The notes under the pieces were generated by a model. That model saw only the letters and a program-made list of their open reading frames with translations. It ran no database searches and had not been told where the DNA came from. Source: Brenneria corticis (GTDB lineage: Bacteria > Pseudomonadota > Gammaproteobacteria > Enterobacterales > Enterobacteriaceae). Taken from it: 64,000 nucleotides of DNA. The position numbers and the translations under genes were made by a program. Where the stretch lies: the NCBI RefSeq assembly GCF_003115855.1, contig NZ_KZ819081.1, positions 110,718 through 174,717 on the forward strand, read 5' to 3'. Shown here piece by piece: positions 18,201-26,760 of the stretch (its first letter is position 1; every line of letters starts with the position of its first letter).

Positions 18201-19483
18201 AGCGCCTCGGGGGAACGGGCCAGCCGGCGCAGCAGGTTCAGATAGCGCTCAAACAGGCGGCCGACGGCCGGTTGGGGAAAGCAGTCCAGACGGATGTCCC
18301 AGTTCAGCAGAATGCCGTCATGGACGTCGACCGCCTGCGCGTCAAGCGCCACCTGCGGCCCCTGGGAGATCACCCAGTTCATCTCCCCGAAGGTTTTCAG
18401 CGCCGCGTCGGAAAACAGCCTGCCGCCGGGTAGCCCCAGCCCGGAGGTAAACACCACCGGAGCAAGCTGCACGCCGCCGTGACGGCGGGACAGGTCGCGC
18501 AGCACGTTCACCCCAGGGTAATGGCTATGGCTAAGCAGCCGCGCCAGCCGCTGTGCCGTTTGCCGGCAAAACGCCGACAGGATTACGCCGGGAGAGTATT
18601 CCACGTCCAGGATCGTCAGATTGGAGAAATCGCCGATAATGCGCTCGACGCCGTCGAGGTAGGGCGAGCGATGAAATATCGGCACATTGAGCCGAAAACG
18701 CGTTATGCCGCCGCTGCTTGCCAGGATGCCGGCAAAGGCGCAGAGAAACAGCGTCGACAGGGTCAGATGCCCGGCGCGGGCCGTTTTCTCCAGCGAGCGG
18801 CGCTCGGCCGGCGTCAGCCGCGCGGCAAGCCTGTCGCTGCGGCACTCTCCCGCCGCGCCGTTTTGCGGCAGGGGCGGGGCGGGATGAATGGCCGCCAGGC
18901 GTTGACGCCACCACTGTTTATCGCGCCGGTAGCGCCGTTGCAGGCTTTCATCGGCGCGCATCTGGTCCAGATAGCGGAAATAGGCGACGTCCGCCGCGTC
19001 CGCGGCCGCCGCGGGCCGGTGGTAGAAGCGGGCCAGCTCCTCCAGCAGTATGCGAAAACTCGGGGCGTCGGCGGCGATCATATCCACATCCACATGCAGA
19101 CGGCAGCGATCGTCCGGCAACAGGCTGACGCTGATATCGCTCGCCTGACCCTGCTCAAGCGCCAGCCGCTGCGTGCTTAGGCTGCGGCGTTTGGCGTCAA
19201 GATAACGCGTGATGTCCGGCGGCGCGGCGTCCCGCCAGTCGTCGATGCGCAGCCGGTGGCGGCGCTCGTCCAGCGGCGCGATGCTCTGCCGTCCCTCAGG
19301 GGTAATACGCAGCCGCAGCATCGGGTGATGCTGATAAAGGCGGACGACGGCGCGCTCCAGCCGGTGGATATCCAGCCCGGCGCCGTCGAATTCGGCGTAT
19401 AGATGCGCCGCGACGCCGCCCAGGTGCTGCCCGGACCGTCGGCCGACCCAACTGGCCGCCTGCATCGGAGTCAACTCTTTCAT
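15278..19483 (-). CDS. NRPS with two heterocyclization domains and one adenylation domain (Cy-Cy-A)
   Basis: 1401 residues. The first cyclization domain has D134-x4-D139-xx-S142 (DMIAADAPS), and the second, from ~450, has DALIADGAS near 589-597; both motifs are intact. An adenylation domain fills ~880-1390 with YTSGTTGNPK near 1040, GGPTETTIW near 1176, GVNLALGYL, FRTGDRGYY and final-lysine motif NGKTDR near 1378. The protein stops there, without a carrier domain. This is the first half of VibF (Cy-Cy-A-C-PCP-C); the missing half matches the gene at 26761. Cy domains build oxazoline or thiazoline rings from Thr/Ser or Cys. My hand-read specificity code is DMFCIQLIWK, Cys-like at its end but not a known code. 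Confidence 0.88.
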   Translation of the reverse strand: MKELTPMQAASWVGRRSGQHLGGVAAHLYAEFDGAGLDIHRLERAVVRLYQHHPMLRLRITPEGRQSIAPLDERRHRLRIDDWRDAAPPDITRYLDAKRRSLSTQRLALEQGQASDISVSLLPDDRCRLHVDVDMIAADAPSFRILLEELARFYHRPAAAADAADVAYFRYLDQMRADESLQRRYRRDKQWWRQRLAAIHPAPPLPQNGAAGECRSDRLAARLTPAERRSLEKTARAGHLTLSTLFLCAFAGILASSGGITRFRLNVPIFHRSPYLDGVERIIGDFSNLTILDVEYSPGVILSAFCRQTAQRLARLLSHSHYPGVNVLRDLSRRHGGVQLAPVVFTSGLGLPGGRLFSDAALKTFGEMNWVISQGPQVALDAQAVDVHDGILLNWDIRLDCFPQPAVGRLFERYLNLLRRLARSPEALHQPLELLCGEEKALPRPARENIARTPLTALQRAYLVGRSEQWPLGGVAMQDFREYRGNFPGAVLRKRLSELVRRHPALRTRIDPDTLSQQVTPDVVVNLDEIDLRALPRADALRRADAMRRACSHVLNDLALAPWHIWIIELAQGDGREGEDFTTLAFTSFDALIADGASISAILAQLFAAARTAQADHGRAPIPAGERRDDEGYWREKLRDFPPPPALPWKRPLASIPSSGWRRESVTLPRRLLKKISALGARHGLFQNAILSAAILDTLSLWNRDDALAVGVPVAFPATDGRLGNASTFVALRFAREPEDFFAAARRCQQDILAALHHLTFSGVDLTRLLLQRHAQSPALPVILTNGLGWETPPADAPMRFHAGLTQTPQVAMDIRLLRDRHRDLLLAVDYAEQALDRAVVRDMLRAMARRIALLGDRAEPDPPPGRFIDYRHYRRNGDERDFIGSGFLARIAAHLFDSPPDKAAVRCGDRTISYAELGRSVATAMANLRRRGMTPGKVAAIALPRSPQHLTIALACALQGIVWLPVDTGSPPQRMAYLLTNCRPDLVVGDVRVGEIAAVSPETLLSPVAQEEPVPPRAELSERSHSDDPAYYLYTSGTTGNPKCVVLSYRATDNTIGQTLARWNVGRQDVFISVTPPHHDMSLFDLFGSLCAGATLVMPAPDEEKDAIAWNRLIERHRVSLWCSVPAILEMLLSCTQGEQLSSLRLIAQGGDYIKPATVRVLRERLAAARLFSLGGPTETTIWSIWHEITADDSDVVPYGRPLPANRYFICHDTGEHCPAYVVGRIYTAGVNLALGYLENGVLKQHDFVTLKDAQGKPLRAFRTGDRGYYRQDGDIIFAGRVDGYVKVRGVRVSLPEIEAALAKHPAIDAAAVVDYAAGETGEIALGAMYTSRHGAEIPIAELRAFVGRYLPDTHVPTRMVHAEALPLSANGKTDRRRIRLSFSAAAPTPVSASTAAGRA

Positions 19484-19579
19484 CGGGGAAGCCCCTCAAA
19501 GTTGAGTAAATGAAACAGCATGAATATATTACATATAGATGGTAATTTAAATCATTCGCATTTTCATTTGTAGCGGCGA

Positions 19580-20896
19580 TTACCCCTCAGGATCCATGCC
19601 CAGATGCTGGCGCAGGGTGCCGCCGCTATAGTCGCGGCGGAACAGCCCGCGCTCCGCCAGGCGGGGTATCAGTTCGTCGAACAGCAGGTCCAGCGACGCC
19701 GGCGAGCCGCCGGGCAGGGCGATAAAGCCATCCGCCGCGCCGGCCGCCGCGCGCGCGACAATGTCGTTCAGCGCGTCTTCGGCCGTGCCGACCACCAGCC
19801 AGTGCGCCGAGCCCGTCACCTCCGGGCGCATCAGCAGCTGGCTTATGGTCGGCCGTTCCCGTTCGATCAGGCGGCGTAATAAATCGGCATGGGTCTGGCT
19901 GGGCGGCGGCTCGGGCGGGGCGGGAAGCATCTGCGGCGTGACCGGACGGTCCGGCGGCAGTCGGCTGAGGTCGATCCCCAGCATGTCGCGGATACGGGCG
20001 TATTGGGCGGCCGGCGTCTGGTTCGCCTGGGTCTCCTGATACAGGTCGCGCGCCTCGCGCCGGGTTTTGCCCAGATAGAGGCTTAAGCCCGGCAGCACCC
20101 GGATCGCGTCGGGATGCCGGCCGTGCGCTTGGGCCCGTCGCCGCAGGTCGCGGCGCAGCTCGACGCCGGCGGCGATATCGGGCGTGGCGGCGAAAACGCC
20201 GTCGGCGATGCGCGCGGCGAAATCTCGCCCGCGGTCCGAGGCGCCGGCCTGAAACAGCGGGATGGCGCCGCTTCCGGGGTCCGGCACGTTAAGCGGCCCC
20301 TGAACGCTGAAGAAACGCCCGCGGTGGTTGATGGGGCGCAGCCTGTCGGCCTGCGCGTATTCCCCTTTTCGGCGGTCGAGCGTCAGCGCTTCATGGGGAT
20401 AGCTTTGCCACAGCCGGCGCACCACCTCGGTGAACTCAAGGGCCTTTTCGTAGCGTTCGTCGGCGGCGGACGCCCGGTCGAGGCCGAAATTGCGGTTGCC
20501 GTCCAACGCGGTGACCACGTTCCAGCCGGCGCGGCCCTGACTGATCCAGTTAAGGGACTGTAGCTGTCTGGCGACGAGGTAAGGGGGCAAAAAGGTGGTC
20601 GACGCGGTGGAAACCAGGCCGATGCGGCGGGTTTCCCCGGCGATGGCGGCCAGCAGCACCATGGGATCGAGGCTGCTGAAGGACGGGGATTGCGCCGCGC
20701 GGAGCGGATCGATAAACATGACGTCGGGGCGAAACAGAAAATCCAGTTTGGCGTTTTCCGCCCGCCGGGCCAGGTCGAGATAAAAATCGGCCGAGTATAT
20801 CTCTTCCACCCGGCTGTCGGCGCGTCGCCAACCGTTTCCGCTTAGCCAGGTTACCGCAATGGATAGGCCGATACACAACTGCCGGTTTGCTTTCAT
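19580..20896 (-). CDS. FMN-dependent luciferase-like monooxygenase (NtaA/SnaA/DszA family)
   Basis: 438 residues from the ATG at 20896, preceded by GGAGG at nine-base spacing; a longer frame exists but lacks such a site. The family core is clear: TASTTFLPPYLVARQLQSL, then NWISQGRAGWNVVTA, NFGLDR, and ERYEKALEFTEVVRRLW near residues 95-180. Such enzymes use reduced flavin from a partner reductase to hydroxylate or cleave small substrates. Here it lies just upstream of, and codirectional with, the Cy-Cy-A synthetase, so it may tailor or degrade the siderophore. That role is inferred; no flavin reductase gene is adjacent. Confidence 0.82.
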   Translation of the reverse strand: MKANRQLCIGLSIAVTWLSGNGWRRADSRVEEIYSADFYLDLARRAENAKLDFLFRPDVMFIDPLRAAQSPSFSSLDPMVLLAAIAGETRRIGLVSTASTTFLPPYLVARQLQSLNWISQGRAGWNVVTALDGNRNFGLDRASAADERYEKALEFTEVVRRLWQSYPHEALTLDRRKGEYAQADRLRPINHRGRFFSVQGPLNVPDPGSGAIPLFQAGASDRGRDFAARIADGVFAATPDIAAGVELRRDLRRRAQAHGRHPDAIRVLPGLSLYLGKTRREARDLYQETQANQTPAAQYARIRDMLGIDLSRLPPDRPVTPQMLPAPPEPPPSQTHADLLRRLIERERPTISQLLMRPEVTGSAHWLVVGTAEDALNDIVARAAAGAADGFIALPGGSPASLDLLFDELIPRLAERGLFRRDYSGGTLRQHLGMDPEG

Positions 20897-21099
20897 GCCT
20901 GCGCGCCTCCTGTTCGAGAGTGGGGTTCCGTCGCCGCCGCGCTCCCGGCGCACGGGCGGCAGGGTAAGGCGATTGGCGGATACGCTATTGCGACGGTATG
21001 TGTGTGAATAATATACTGCTGAAAAATTAGCCGTACCGGGCGAGGACTATTTTTTTTACGGTTATCGTACCTAATTATAATGCTAACGGTCGGGAGCTT

Positions 21100-22092
21100 A
21101 TGAACAGACGGAAAGGCATGGCGGGCATCGGTCGCCTGATAACGGCGCTGGCGCTGACGGCGGGGCTGATCGCGCAGGGCGCCAGCCAGCCGGCCGCGGC
21201 CGGTCAGCCCGGCTGGCCGCGGGAGTTTCGCAATGCCGACGGCACCACCACCACCCTGACCGCGCCGCCCAGGCGCATCCTCTCCACCTCGGTAACCATC
21301 ACCGGCACGCTGCTGGCGGTCGATGCGCCGGTGGCGGCCAGCGCGACCGCGGCCAACGGCCGCTTTTTCGCCCAGTGGGACAAGGCGGCGCAGGCGCGCG
21401 GGGTGGAAAAACTGTGGCCGGCGGGCAGCGTGGAGCTGGAAGCGGCCTATGGGGTGGCGCCGGATCTGATCGTGGTCGCCGCCACGGGCGGGGATTCCGC
21501 GCTGGGGCAGATCGGTGAACTGCAAGCCATCGCGCCGACCATCGTGCTGGATTACGGCGGTCAGACCTGGCAGGATCTGGCGCGGCAAATCGGCGCGGCC
21601 ACCGGCCTCGAAGCGCAAATCAACGCCCGTATCCTCGAGTTCGACGCCGCGGTGGCGGCGGCGCGCGACCGCATCACGCCGCCCGCCGGCAAGGTGAACA
21701 TCATCAGCTACAACGGTCCTGGCACCAGCAACCCGATCGCCACCGCCGACGGGGTTCACGCCCGCTTGCTGCAATCGCTCGGCTTTACCCTCGAAGCGCC
21801 CGACCCGGCATGGCAAAGCAGCGTGGCTCCGCGCCAGGATTTTGTCTGGACGGAGTATGAAAACCTGACCCGGCTGACCGCCTCCACCACCTTCCTGCTT
21901 AACGCCGGGGATGACAAAGCGGCGGCGTTTCTGGCCGACCCGCTGCTCGCCAACCTGCCTTCGGTGAAAAAACGCCAGGTCTATGGTCTGGGCGTCAATT
22001 CGTTCCGCATCGATTATTTCAGCGCCGGGGAGATTATCGCCGGCATCGTCAGACGGTTCGGCAAGGCGGAACAGGCCGCGCCGTCGCCGTAA
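21100..22092 (+). CDS. periplasmic ferric-siderophore-binding protein (FepB-like)
   Basis: 330 residues. A signal peptide spans roughly residues 1-34. The mature protein follows FepB closely in order: RRILSTSVTITGTLLAVDAP, APDLIVVAATGGDSAL, APTIVLDYGGQTWQDL, FLLNAGDDKAAAFLADPLLA and QVYGLGVNSFRIDYFSA. It should carry a ferric catecholate siderophore from the outer-membrane receptor to the FepD/G-like permeases encoded just downstream. It is divergent from the monooxygenase and Cy-Cy-A genes; the 203-base region between must hold both promoters, though no strong Fur box was found there. GGGAG lies five bases before the ATG. Confidence 0.92.
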   Translation: MNRRKGMAGIGRLITALALTAGLIAQGASQPAAAGQPGWPREFRNADGTTTTLTAPPRRILSTSVTITGTLLAVDAPVAASATAANGRFFAQWDKAAQARGVEKLWPAGSVELEAAYGVAPDLIVVAATGGDSALGQIGELQAIAPTIVLDYGGQTWQDLARQIGAATGLEAQINARILEFDAAVAAARDRITPPAGKVNIISYNGPGTSNPIATADGVHARLLQSLGFTLEAPDPAWQSSVAPRQDFVWTEYENLTRLTASTTFLLNAGDDKAAAFLADPLLANLPSVKKRQVYGLGVNSFRIDYFSAGEIIAGIVRRFGKAEQAAPSP

Positions 22093-22122
22093 TCGCTTGT
22101 TATTTACGCAGGGTAATGCGCC

Positions 22123-23163
22123 ATGCCACCAGTCGTTCAGGTTGTTCCCCGCTCGGGCAGCGGCAAATTCAGCTTTCGGCGCCGGGGGCTGCTTATCGGC
22201 GCGCTGCTGCTGGCGGCGTTGGCGCTGTGGAGCCTGTTTATCGGTTCGCGCCCCATTCCGGCCCAGGTGACCTGGCAGGCGCTGGTGGCGTTCGACGCCG
22301 GCAGCAGCGAGCATCTGCTGGTGCGCTACCTGAGAATTCCGCGCACCCTGCTGGCGATAGTGGTGGGGGCCGCGCTGGGCGTCTCCGGGGCCATTATGCA
22401 GGCGCTGACCCGCAATCCGCTCGCCGACCCCGGCATTCTCGGCGTGAACGCCGGGGCGATGGTGGCCATTGTGGCGGCTATCGCCTTTTTGGGCGTTTCC
22501 GACGTCGCCGGGTATATGTGGTTCGGGCTGCTCGGCGCCGGGCTGGTGGGCTGCGGGGTCTATTTTCTCTCCGGCGGCTGGCGGGAAATCAACCCGGTGC
22601 GGGTGGTGCTGGCGGGGGCGGCGCTCACCGTGGTGCTGCTGGCCTTGGCGCAGTTGATTACCGTCAACAGCGACGATGAGGTGTTTAATCAGTTCCGCCA
22701 CTGGGTCGTCGGCTCCCTACAGGGACGCGGGTATGCGGTGCTGGGGCCGGTTTCCCTCGTGGTGGCGGCCGGGCTGCTGGTGTCGCTTACCCTGGCGAAA
22801 TCGCTGGATATGGTGGCGCTCGGCAACGATTTGGGGCAGTCGCTCGGCGTGAATGCGCTCTGGGTGTGGCTGCTGTCGGCGCTGACGATTATCTCCCTGG
22901 CGGGCGCCGCGACGGCGGCGGCCGGGCCTATCGGCTTTATCGGACTGACCGCGCCGCATTTCGCCCGTTTCGTGGCCGGTTCGGACCACCGCTGGGTGTT
23001 GCCCTGGTCGATGCTGATTTCCGCCATCCTGATGGTGACGGCCGATATTCTCGGCCGGCTGCTCGGCTATCCGGGGGAGATCGGCGTCGGCATTATGGCG
23101 GCGTTGATTGGCGGACCGGTGTTCGTGGTGCTGGTGAGACGATGGAAAATCATCCAGCTATGA
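22123..23163 (+). CDS. FecCD-family siderophore ABC permease (FepD-like)
   Basis: 346 residues, mostly hydrophobic, with about nine or ten membrane spans. Family signatures include LRIPRTLLAIVVGAALGVSG, MQALTRNPLADPGILGVNAG and the coupling segment GPIGFIGLTAPHFARFVAGS. It forms half of the inner-membrane channel for ferric siderophore import, paired with the next gene. Its stop overlaps the next start (ATGA), and it follows the binding protein by 30 bases. Confidence 0.93.
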   Translation: MPPVVQVVPRSGSGKFSFRRRGLLIGALLLAALALWSLFIGSRPIPAQVTWQALVAFDAGSSEHLLVRYLRIPRTLLAIVVGAALGVSGAIMQALTRNPLADPGILGVNAGAMVAIVAAIAFLGVSDVAGYMWFGLLGAGLVGCGVYFLSGGWREINPVRVVLAGAALTVVLLALAQLITVNSDDEVFNQFRHWVVGSLQGRGYAVLGPVSLVVAAGLLVSLTLAKSLDMVALGNDLGQSLGVNALWVWLLSALTIISLAGAATAAAGPIGFIGLTAPHFARFVAGSDHRWVLPWSMLISAILMVTADILGRLLGYPGEIGVGIMAALIGGPVFVVLVRRWKIIQL

Positions 23164-24224
23164 CCGCCGCGCCGCGGGACGACACGCCGGCCGGCATCAG
23201 CGGCGCCGTCTGGCGCCGGGGCAGGGTGTCGCTGCTGGTCTCCCCCCGGACGCTGGCGGTGTGCGCCGGGCTGCTGCTGCTGTTGCTGCTGCTGGCGGCG
23301 TTCGCCATGACGGCGGGACGGATCGACATCAGCGTCGCCCAGATCCTGCATGCGATCTTGGGCGACGGCGACGGCGGCCCCGGCGATCGCATCATCCGCA
23401 ATATTCGCCTGCCGCGCACCCTGACCGCTATCTTCGTCGGCGCGGCGCTGGGCGTTTCCGGGGCGATTTTCCAGTCCGTTTCCCGCAATGCGCTCGGTTC
23501 CCCCGATATTATCGGCTGCACCACCGGCGCCGCCAGCGGCGCGCTGCTGCAGATCGTGCTGTTCGATCCCGCGCCGACGGCCGTCGCCTTCGCCGCGATA
23601 GCGGGCGGCATCGCCGTCTCGCTGCTGGTCTATCTGCTGGCGGTGAAAGGGGGAAGGCTCAGGGGGTATCGCCTGATCCTTACCGGCATCGGCGTCGGCT
23701 CGGTGCTCAGCGCGCTGAACGGCTTCCTGCTGGTGAAGGGCGATCTGGATAACGCGGTGATGGCGAACCTGTGGCTCGCCGGCTCGGTGCAATCCCGCAC
23801 CTGGATGCACCTGATCCCGGTGATGATCGGCGTGGCCGTGCTGCTGCCGGTTGTCCTGCTGTGCGCCAGAAAGCTCACCATGATGGAAATGGGCGATGAT
23901 ATGGCCTGCCTGCTGGGCATCCGCGTGGAGCGCGTCCGGCTGCTGATGATTTTGTGCGCGGTGGCGCTGGCGGCGCTGGCCACCGGGGCCACCGGCCCCA
24001 TCGCTTTTGTCGCCCTGGCCGCGCCGCAGCTGGTGACGCGTTTAACCCGCTCGCGCAGGCTGCCGGTAATCAGCGCCGCGCTGATGGGTGCCTGCCTGCT
24101 GCTGCTGGCCGACCTGATCACGCTGCTGCTTCCCCTGACGGTCGCGGTGCCCGTCGGCCGTATGACCGGCATTCTCGGGGGCGTTTATCTGCTCTGGCTG
24201 TTGAACCGCATGCGCCGGTTCTGA
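23160..24224 (+). CDS. FecCD-family siderophore ABC permease (FepG-like)
   Basis: 354 residues from the ATG at 23160 that overlaps the stop of the first permease; ATG 23142 is an alternative. Signatures are IRLPRTLTAIFVGAALGVSG, FQSVSRNALGSPDIIGCTTG and GPIAFVALAAPQLVTRL. With its partner it makes the channel for ferric siderophore uptake. The usual next gene, an ATPase like FepC, is absent. The operon ends here and a Fur-controlled receptor gene begins after 371 bases, so the ATPase must be supplied from another locus. Confidence 0.93.
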   Translation: MTAAPRDDTPAGISGAVWRRGRVSLLVSPRTLAVCAGLLLLLLLLAAFAMTAGRIDISVAQILHAILGDGDGGPGDRIIRNIRLPRTLTAIFVGAALGVSGAIFQSVSRNALGSPDIIGCTTGAASGALLQIVLFDPAPTAVAFAAIAGGIAVSLLVYLLAVKGGRLRGYRLILTGIGVGSVLSALNGFLLVKGDLDNAVMANLWLAGSVQSRTWMHLIPVMIGVAVLLPVVLLCARKLTMMEMGDDMACLLGIRVERVRLLMILCAVALAALATGATGPIAFVALAAPQLVTRLTRSRRLPVISAALMGACLLLLADLITLLLPLTVAVPVGRMTGILGGVYLLWLLNRMRRF

Positions 24225-24275
24225 GCCGCGCAGGTCGTTTTATCCTCTTTATCGCGACCTTTCTTTTCGTTTCCT

Positions 24276-24323
24276 TACAATGATAACGATTTGCATTACT
24301 TAAATTGAAACATTATCATTCGC
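24276..24323. promoter_or_regulatory. two Fur-box-like sites before the second receptor
   Basis: TACAATGATAACGATTTGC at 24276-24294 matches the Fur consensus at 13 of 19 positions. On the minus strand the segment at 24305-24323 matches at about 11. The pair lies ~270 bases ahead of the TonB-dependent receptor and NRPS operon. Confidence 0.55.
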
Positions 24324-24595
24324 GACGGCGGTGCTGTTTTTTTAAGCAGCTCCGCGCGTCACCCTGACGTTTTTTATAGGAAATGTTCTTTTTTAATTGA
24401 GACGCAGCCATCGTGGCGCAGGCAAAACAATAACCAGGCGATGGCGCCCGGACAGAGTCGATCTGTCCCTGCGGCATGGATAACGCGTGTTACAGAGTCG
24501 TACCGGATGCCAGATGCCGTTTGCAAAGTGAAAATCACCTTTTTTCTATGTGAGTAGAACAGATTTTATGCACTTTTGCTAAAGGAGGGTTATTG
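24324..24595 (+). other. long leader ahead of second receptor
   Basis: No gene is visible. The stretch holds a hairpin, GGACAG-AGTCGAT-CTGTCC at 24450-24468, and ends with AAAGGAGGG seven bases before the receptor start at 24596. The unusually long spacing between the Fur boxes and the start suggests a structured 5' leader, but no known riboswitch was recognised. Confidence 0.4.
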
Positions 24596-26731
24596 ATGAG
24601 TAGGTTACACGCGACTCTGCGGCATAACGCGGCGAAGAGTAAAAGAGAGGGCGTCAGTTTACGCGTCGTCGGCTCCGTCGCTACCCTGTTGCTGGGTTCC
24701 GCCGTCCTGCCCCTGTCCGACGCCAGGGCCGCCCTCGAAGAGGAGAGGGAGGAAAGCGACGGGAACGCCGCCGCCTGGTCGCAGGCCCCGCGGCAGGAAA
24801 CGGACGCCATCGTGGTTACCGGCGAGAAGGTCAACCGCTCGATTTACGATACCGGTTCCAGCGTGGAGGTCTACGACTCCCGCAGGCTTGAATCGACGCC
24901 GGGAGTTACCGTGGCGTCGGACCTGCTCAAGATGACCTCGAACGTCGTCGATACCGGCATCGGCAACGATCTGCCCACCGTGCGCGGCATCGACGGCACC
25001 GGACCGGCGCAGGGCGCCCACGCTTTTCTCAACGGATCGCGCGCCCGCCTGAATATGGCGGTGGACGGCCGCTCGCTCACCTACAATGAACTGGCCTTCG
25101 GCCCCCAGTCGATGTGGGACATTGAGCGGGTCGAGGTGTTCCGCGGTCCGCAGAGCCTGCTCCAGGGGCGCAATTCCATCGCCGGCGCCGTGCTGATCAC
25201 CTCGAAGGACCCGACGTTCCACTGGGAGCAGGCGGTGAAGGGGGGCATCGGCAACCGGCACTATTCGCAGACGGCGGCGATGGTTTCCGGTCCCCTCGTC
25301 GACGATGAGCTGGCGTTCCGCGTCAGCGTCGACCGTCAGCGGCGGCGCAGCGCCGCCGATCTCACCGCCTATGCGCCGGTCGGCGATCCGCGGGAAATAG
25401 AGGTGACCACCTCCCGCGCCAAGCTGCTGTACAATCCCGCCGCCCTGCCCGAACTGACCACCAAGCTCTCCCTTAACCACTACGACACTCGGGCGCCGCA
25501 GAACGAGGCGACCAGCAGCGTCCGCTTCGAGACCACCAGGCCGGTATTCGAAACCAGGTCCACCAGCGGCATCTGGGATATCGCCTGGGAGGCGTCCGAC
25601 AGCCTGCAACTGGAGAACAAGCTGCTGTATACGGATTTCGACAATCAGCGTCTGACGTCGAACGGCCTGCAGTCCGCGAACATCGACGGCAAGGAGTTCC
25701 AGCTTGAACCCCTGGCGCGTTTCGGCGGCAGCGAAGACAGGCTGCGGGCGCTGGCCGGGCTGCGCTATTTCTACTCCACGCAGGACGAATGGCTCAATTT
25801 CGACGCGTACTACGGCGGCGTCAATACCTTCGATGACCGGACCGAATCCTTCTCGGCCTTCGCCGAGGCCACCTACGCCGTGGTTCCGCAGGTCGACGTG
25901 ACGCTGGGCGGACGCCTTGAACGCGAGGAGCGGCGGCGGCAAGGCGGCAGCAGCAACGTGGCGATCGATTTCGACAGGGCCTATAACGTCTTCCTGCCCA
26001 AGGCCGAAGTGGTGTGGAAGCCGCGGGACGGACAGGCATACGGCGGCCGCATCGCGCGCGGCTACAACGCCGGCGGCGCCGGCATGACCTTCCTCGCGCC
26101 TTTCGTCAGCTACACCTATGATGCGGAGTACGTCTGGAACTATGAGCTCTTTAGCCGCCATCAGCTGAAAGACAGCGATGTCGAATTGACCACCAATATT
26201 TTCTATAACGATTACAAGGATATGCAGCTTCCCGTCGATGTGAGCGGCTCCTCGGTGATCCTGAACGCCGATAAGGTGAAGACCTATGGCGCCGAGCTGG
26301 GCGCCCGCTGGACCCCGGCGTGGGAGTTCGATCTGTTCGGCTCGGTCGGGCTGTTGAAGTCAAAGATCGAGAGCTTTTCCGGCAGCGAACTGGAGGGAAA
26401 CAAGCTGGCGCGGGCGCCGGGCTATACCGCCAACCTGGGCGCCAGGTATCGCTTCGCGCGCGGCTTCGAACTGAGCGGCAACGTGGCCTACTCGGACTCC
26501 TACTATTCCAACAATGACAACGACCGGCGGGGGCGGATCTCGTCGTACTGGACCACCAATCTCCAGCTTGCCTACACCTTCAAACAGGGACGGGCCGCGC
26601 TGTTCGCGCAGAACCTGTTCGACCATGACGACAGCGTCATGTCCTACTACGGCAGTTCCAGAGGCGTGGCCTACCTCTCCGAGGTCAAGCCCGACCGGTT
26701 GATCGGCGCCTCTCTCGAACTGACGTTCTAG
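24596..26731 (+). CDS. TonB-dependent receptor (catecholate siderophore type)
   Basis: 711 residues. The ATG at 24596 is favoured over the adjacent TTG because AAAGGAGGG sits seven bases upstream. The signal sequence ends near DARA (residues ~45-50). A TonB box-like DAIVVTGEK and a plug follow (TVRGIDGTGPAQGAHAFLNG, IERVEVFRGPQSLLQGRNSI). The barrel ends in LFDHDDSVMSYYG and SLELTF. Its sequence is unlike the receptor at 8662, so the locus encodes two different receptors. By position it belongs with the C-PCP-C-ArCP synthetase that follows after 29 bases, possibly the ViuA counterpart. Confidence 0.9.
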   Translation: MSRLHATLRHNAAKSKREGVSLRVVGSVATLLLGSAVLPLSDARAALEEEREESDGNAAAWSQAPRQETDAIVVTGEKVNRSIYDTGSSVEVYDSRRLESTPGVTVASDLLKMTSNVVDTGIGNDLPTVRGIDGTGPAQGAHAFLNGSRARLNMAVDGRSLTYNELAFGPQSMWDIERVEVFRGPQSLLQGRNSIAGAVLITSKDPTFHWEQAVKGGIGNRHYSQTAAMVSGPLVDDELAFRVSVDRQRRRSAADLTAYAPVGDPREIEVTTSRAKLLYNPAALPELTTKLSLNHYDTRAPQNEATSSVRFETTRPVFETRSTSGIWDIAWEASDSLQLENKLLYTDFDNQRLTSNGLQSANIDGKEFQLEPLARFGGSEDRLRALAGLRYFYSTQDEWLNFDAYYGGVNTFDDRTESFSAFAEATYAVVPQVDVTLGGRLEREERRRQGGSSNVAIDFDRAYNVFLPKAEVVWKPRDGQAYGGRIARGYNAGGAGMTFLAPFVSYTYDAEYVWNYELFSRHQLKDSDVELTTNIFYNDYKDMQLPVDVSGSSVILNADKVKTYGAELGARWTPAWEFDLFGSVGLLKSKIESFSGSELEGNKLARAPGYTANLGARYRFARGFELSGNVAYSDSYYSNNDNDRRGRISSYWTTNLQLAYTFKQGRAALFAQNLFDHDDSVMSYYGSSRGVAYLSEVKPDRLIGASLELTF

Positions 26732-26760
26732 CGCGGCCGCAGCGACGGGAGGAGGACGCA

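Noticed and set aside
20893..22701. 602-codon minus-strand frame across the FepB region
   Set aside because: It is the antisense of FepB- and FepD-like genes; the protein is Arg/Gly/His-rich with no family pattern, as expected for shadow frames in GC-rich DNA.
24659..26161. 500-codon minus-strand frame
   Set aside because: It lies wholly inside the TonB-dependent receptor, whose plug and barrel motifs are on the plus strand.
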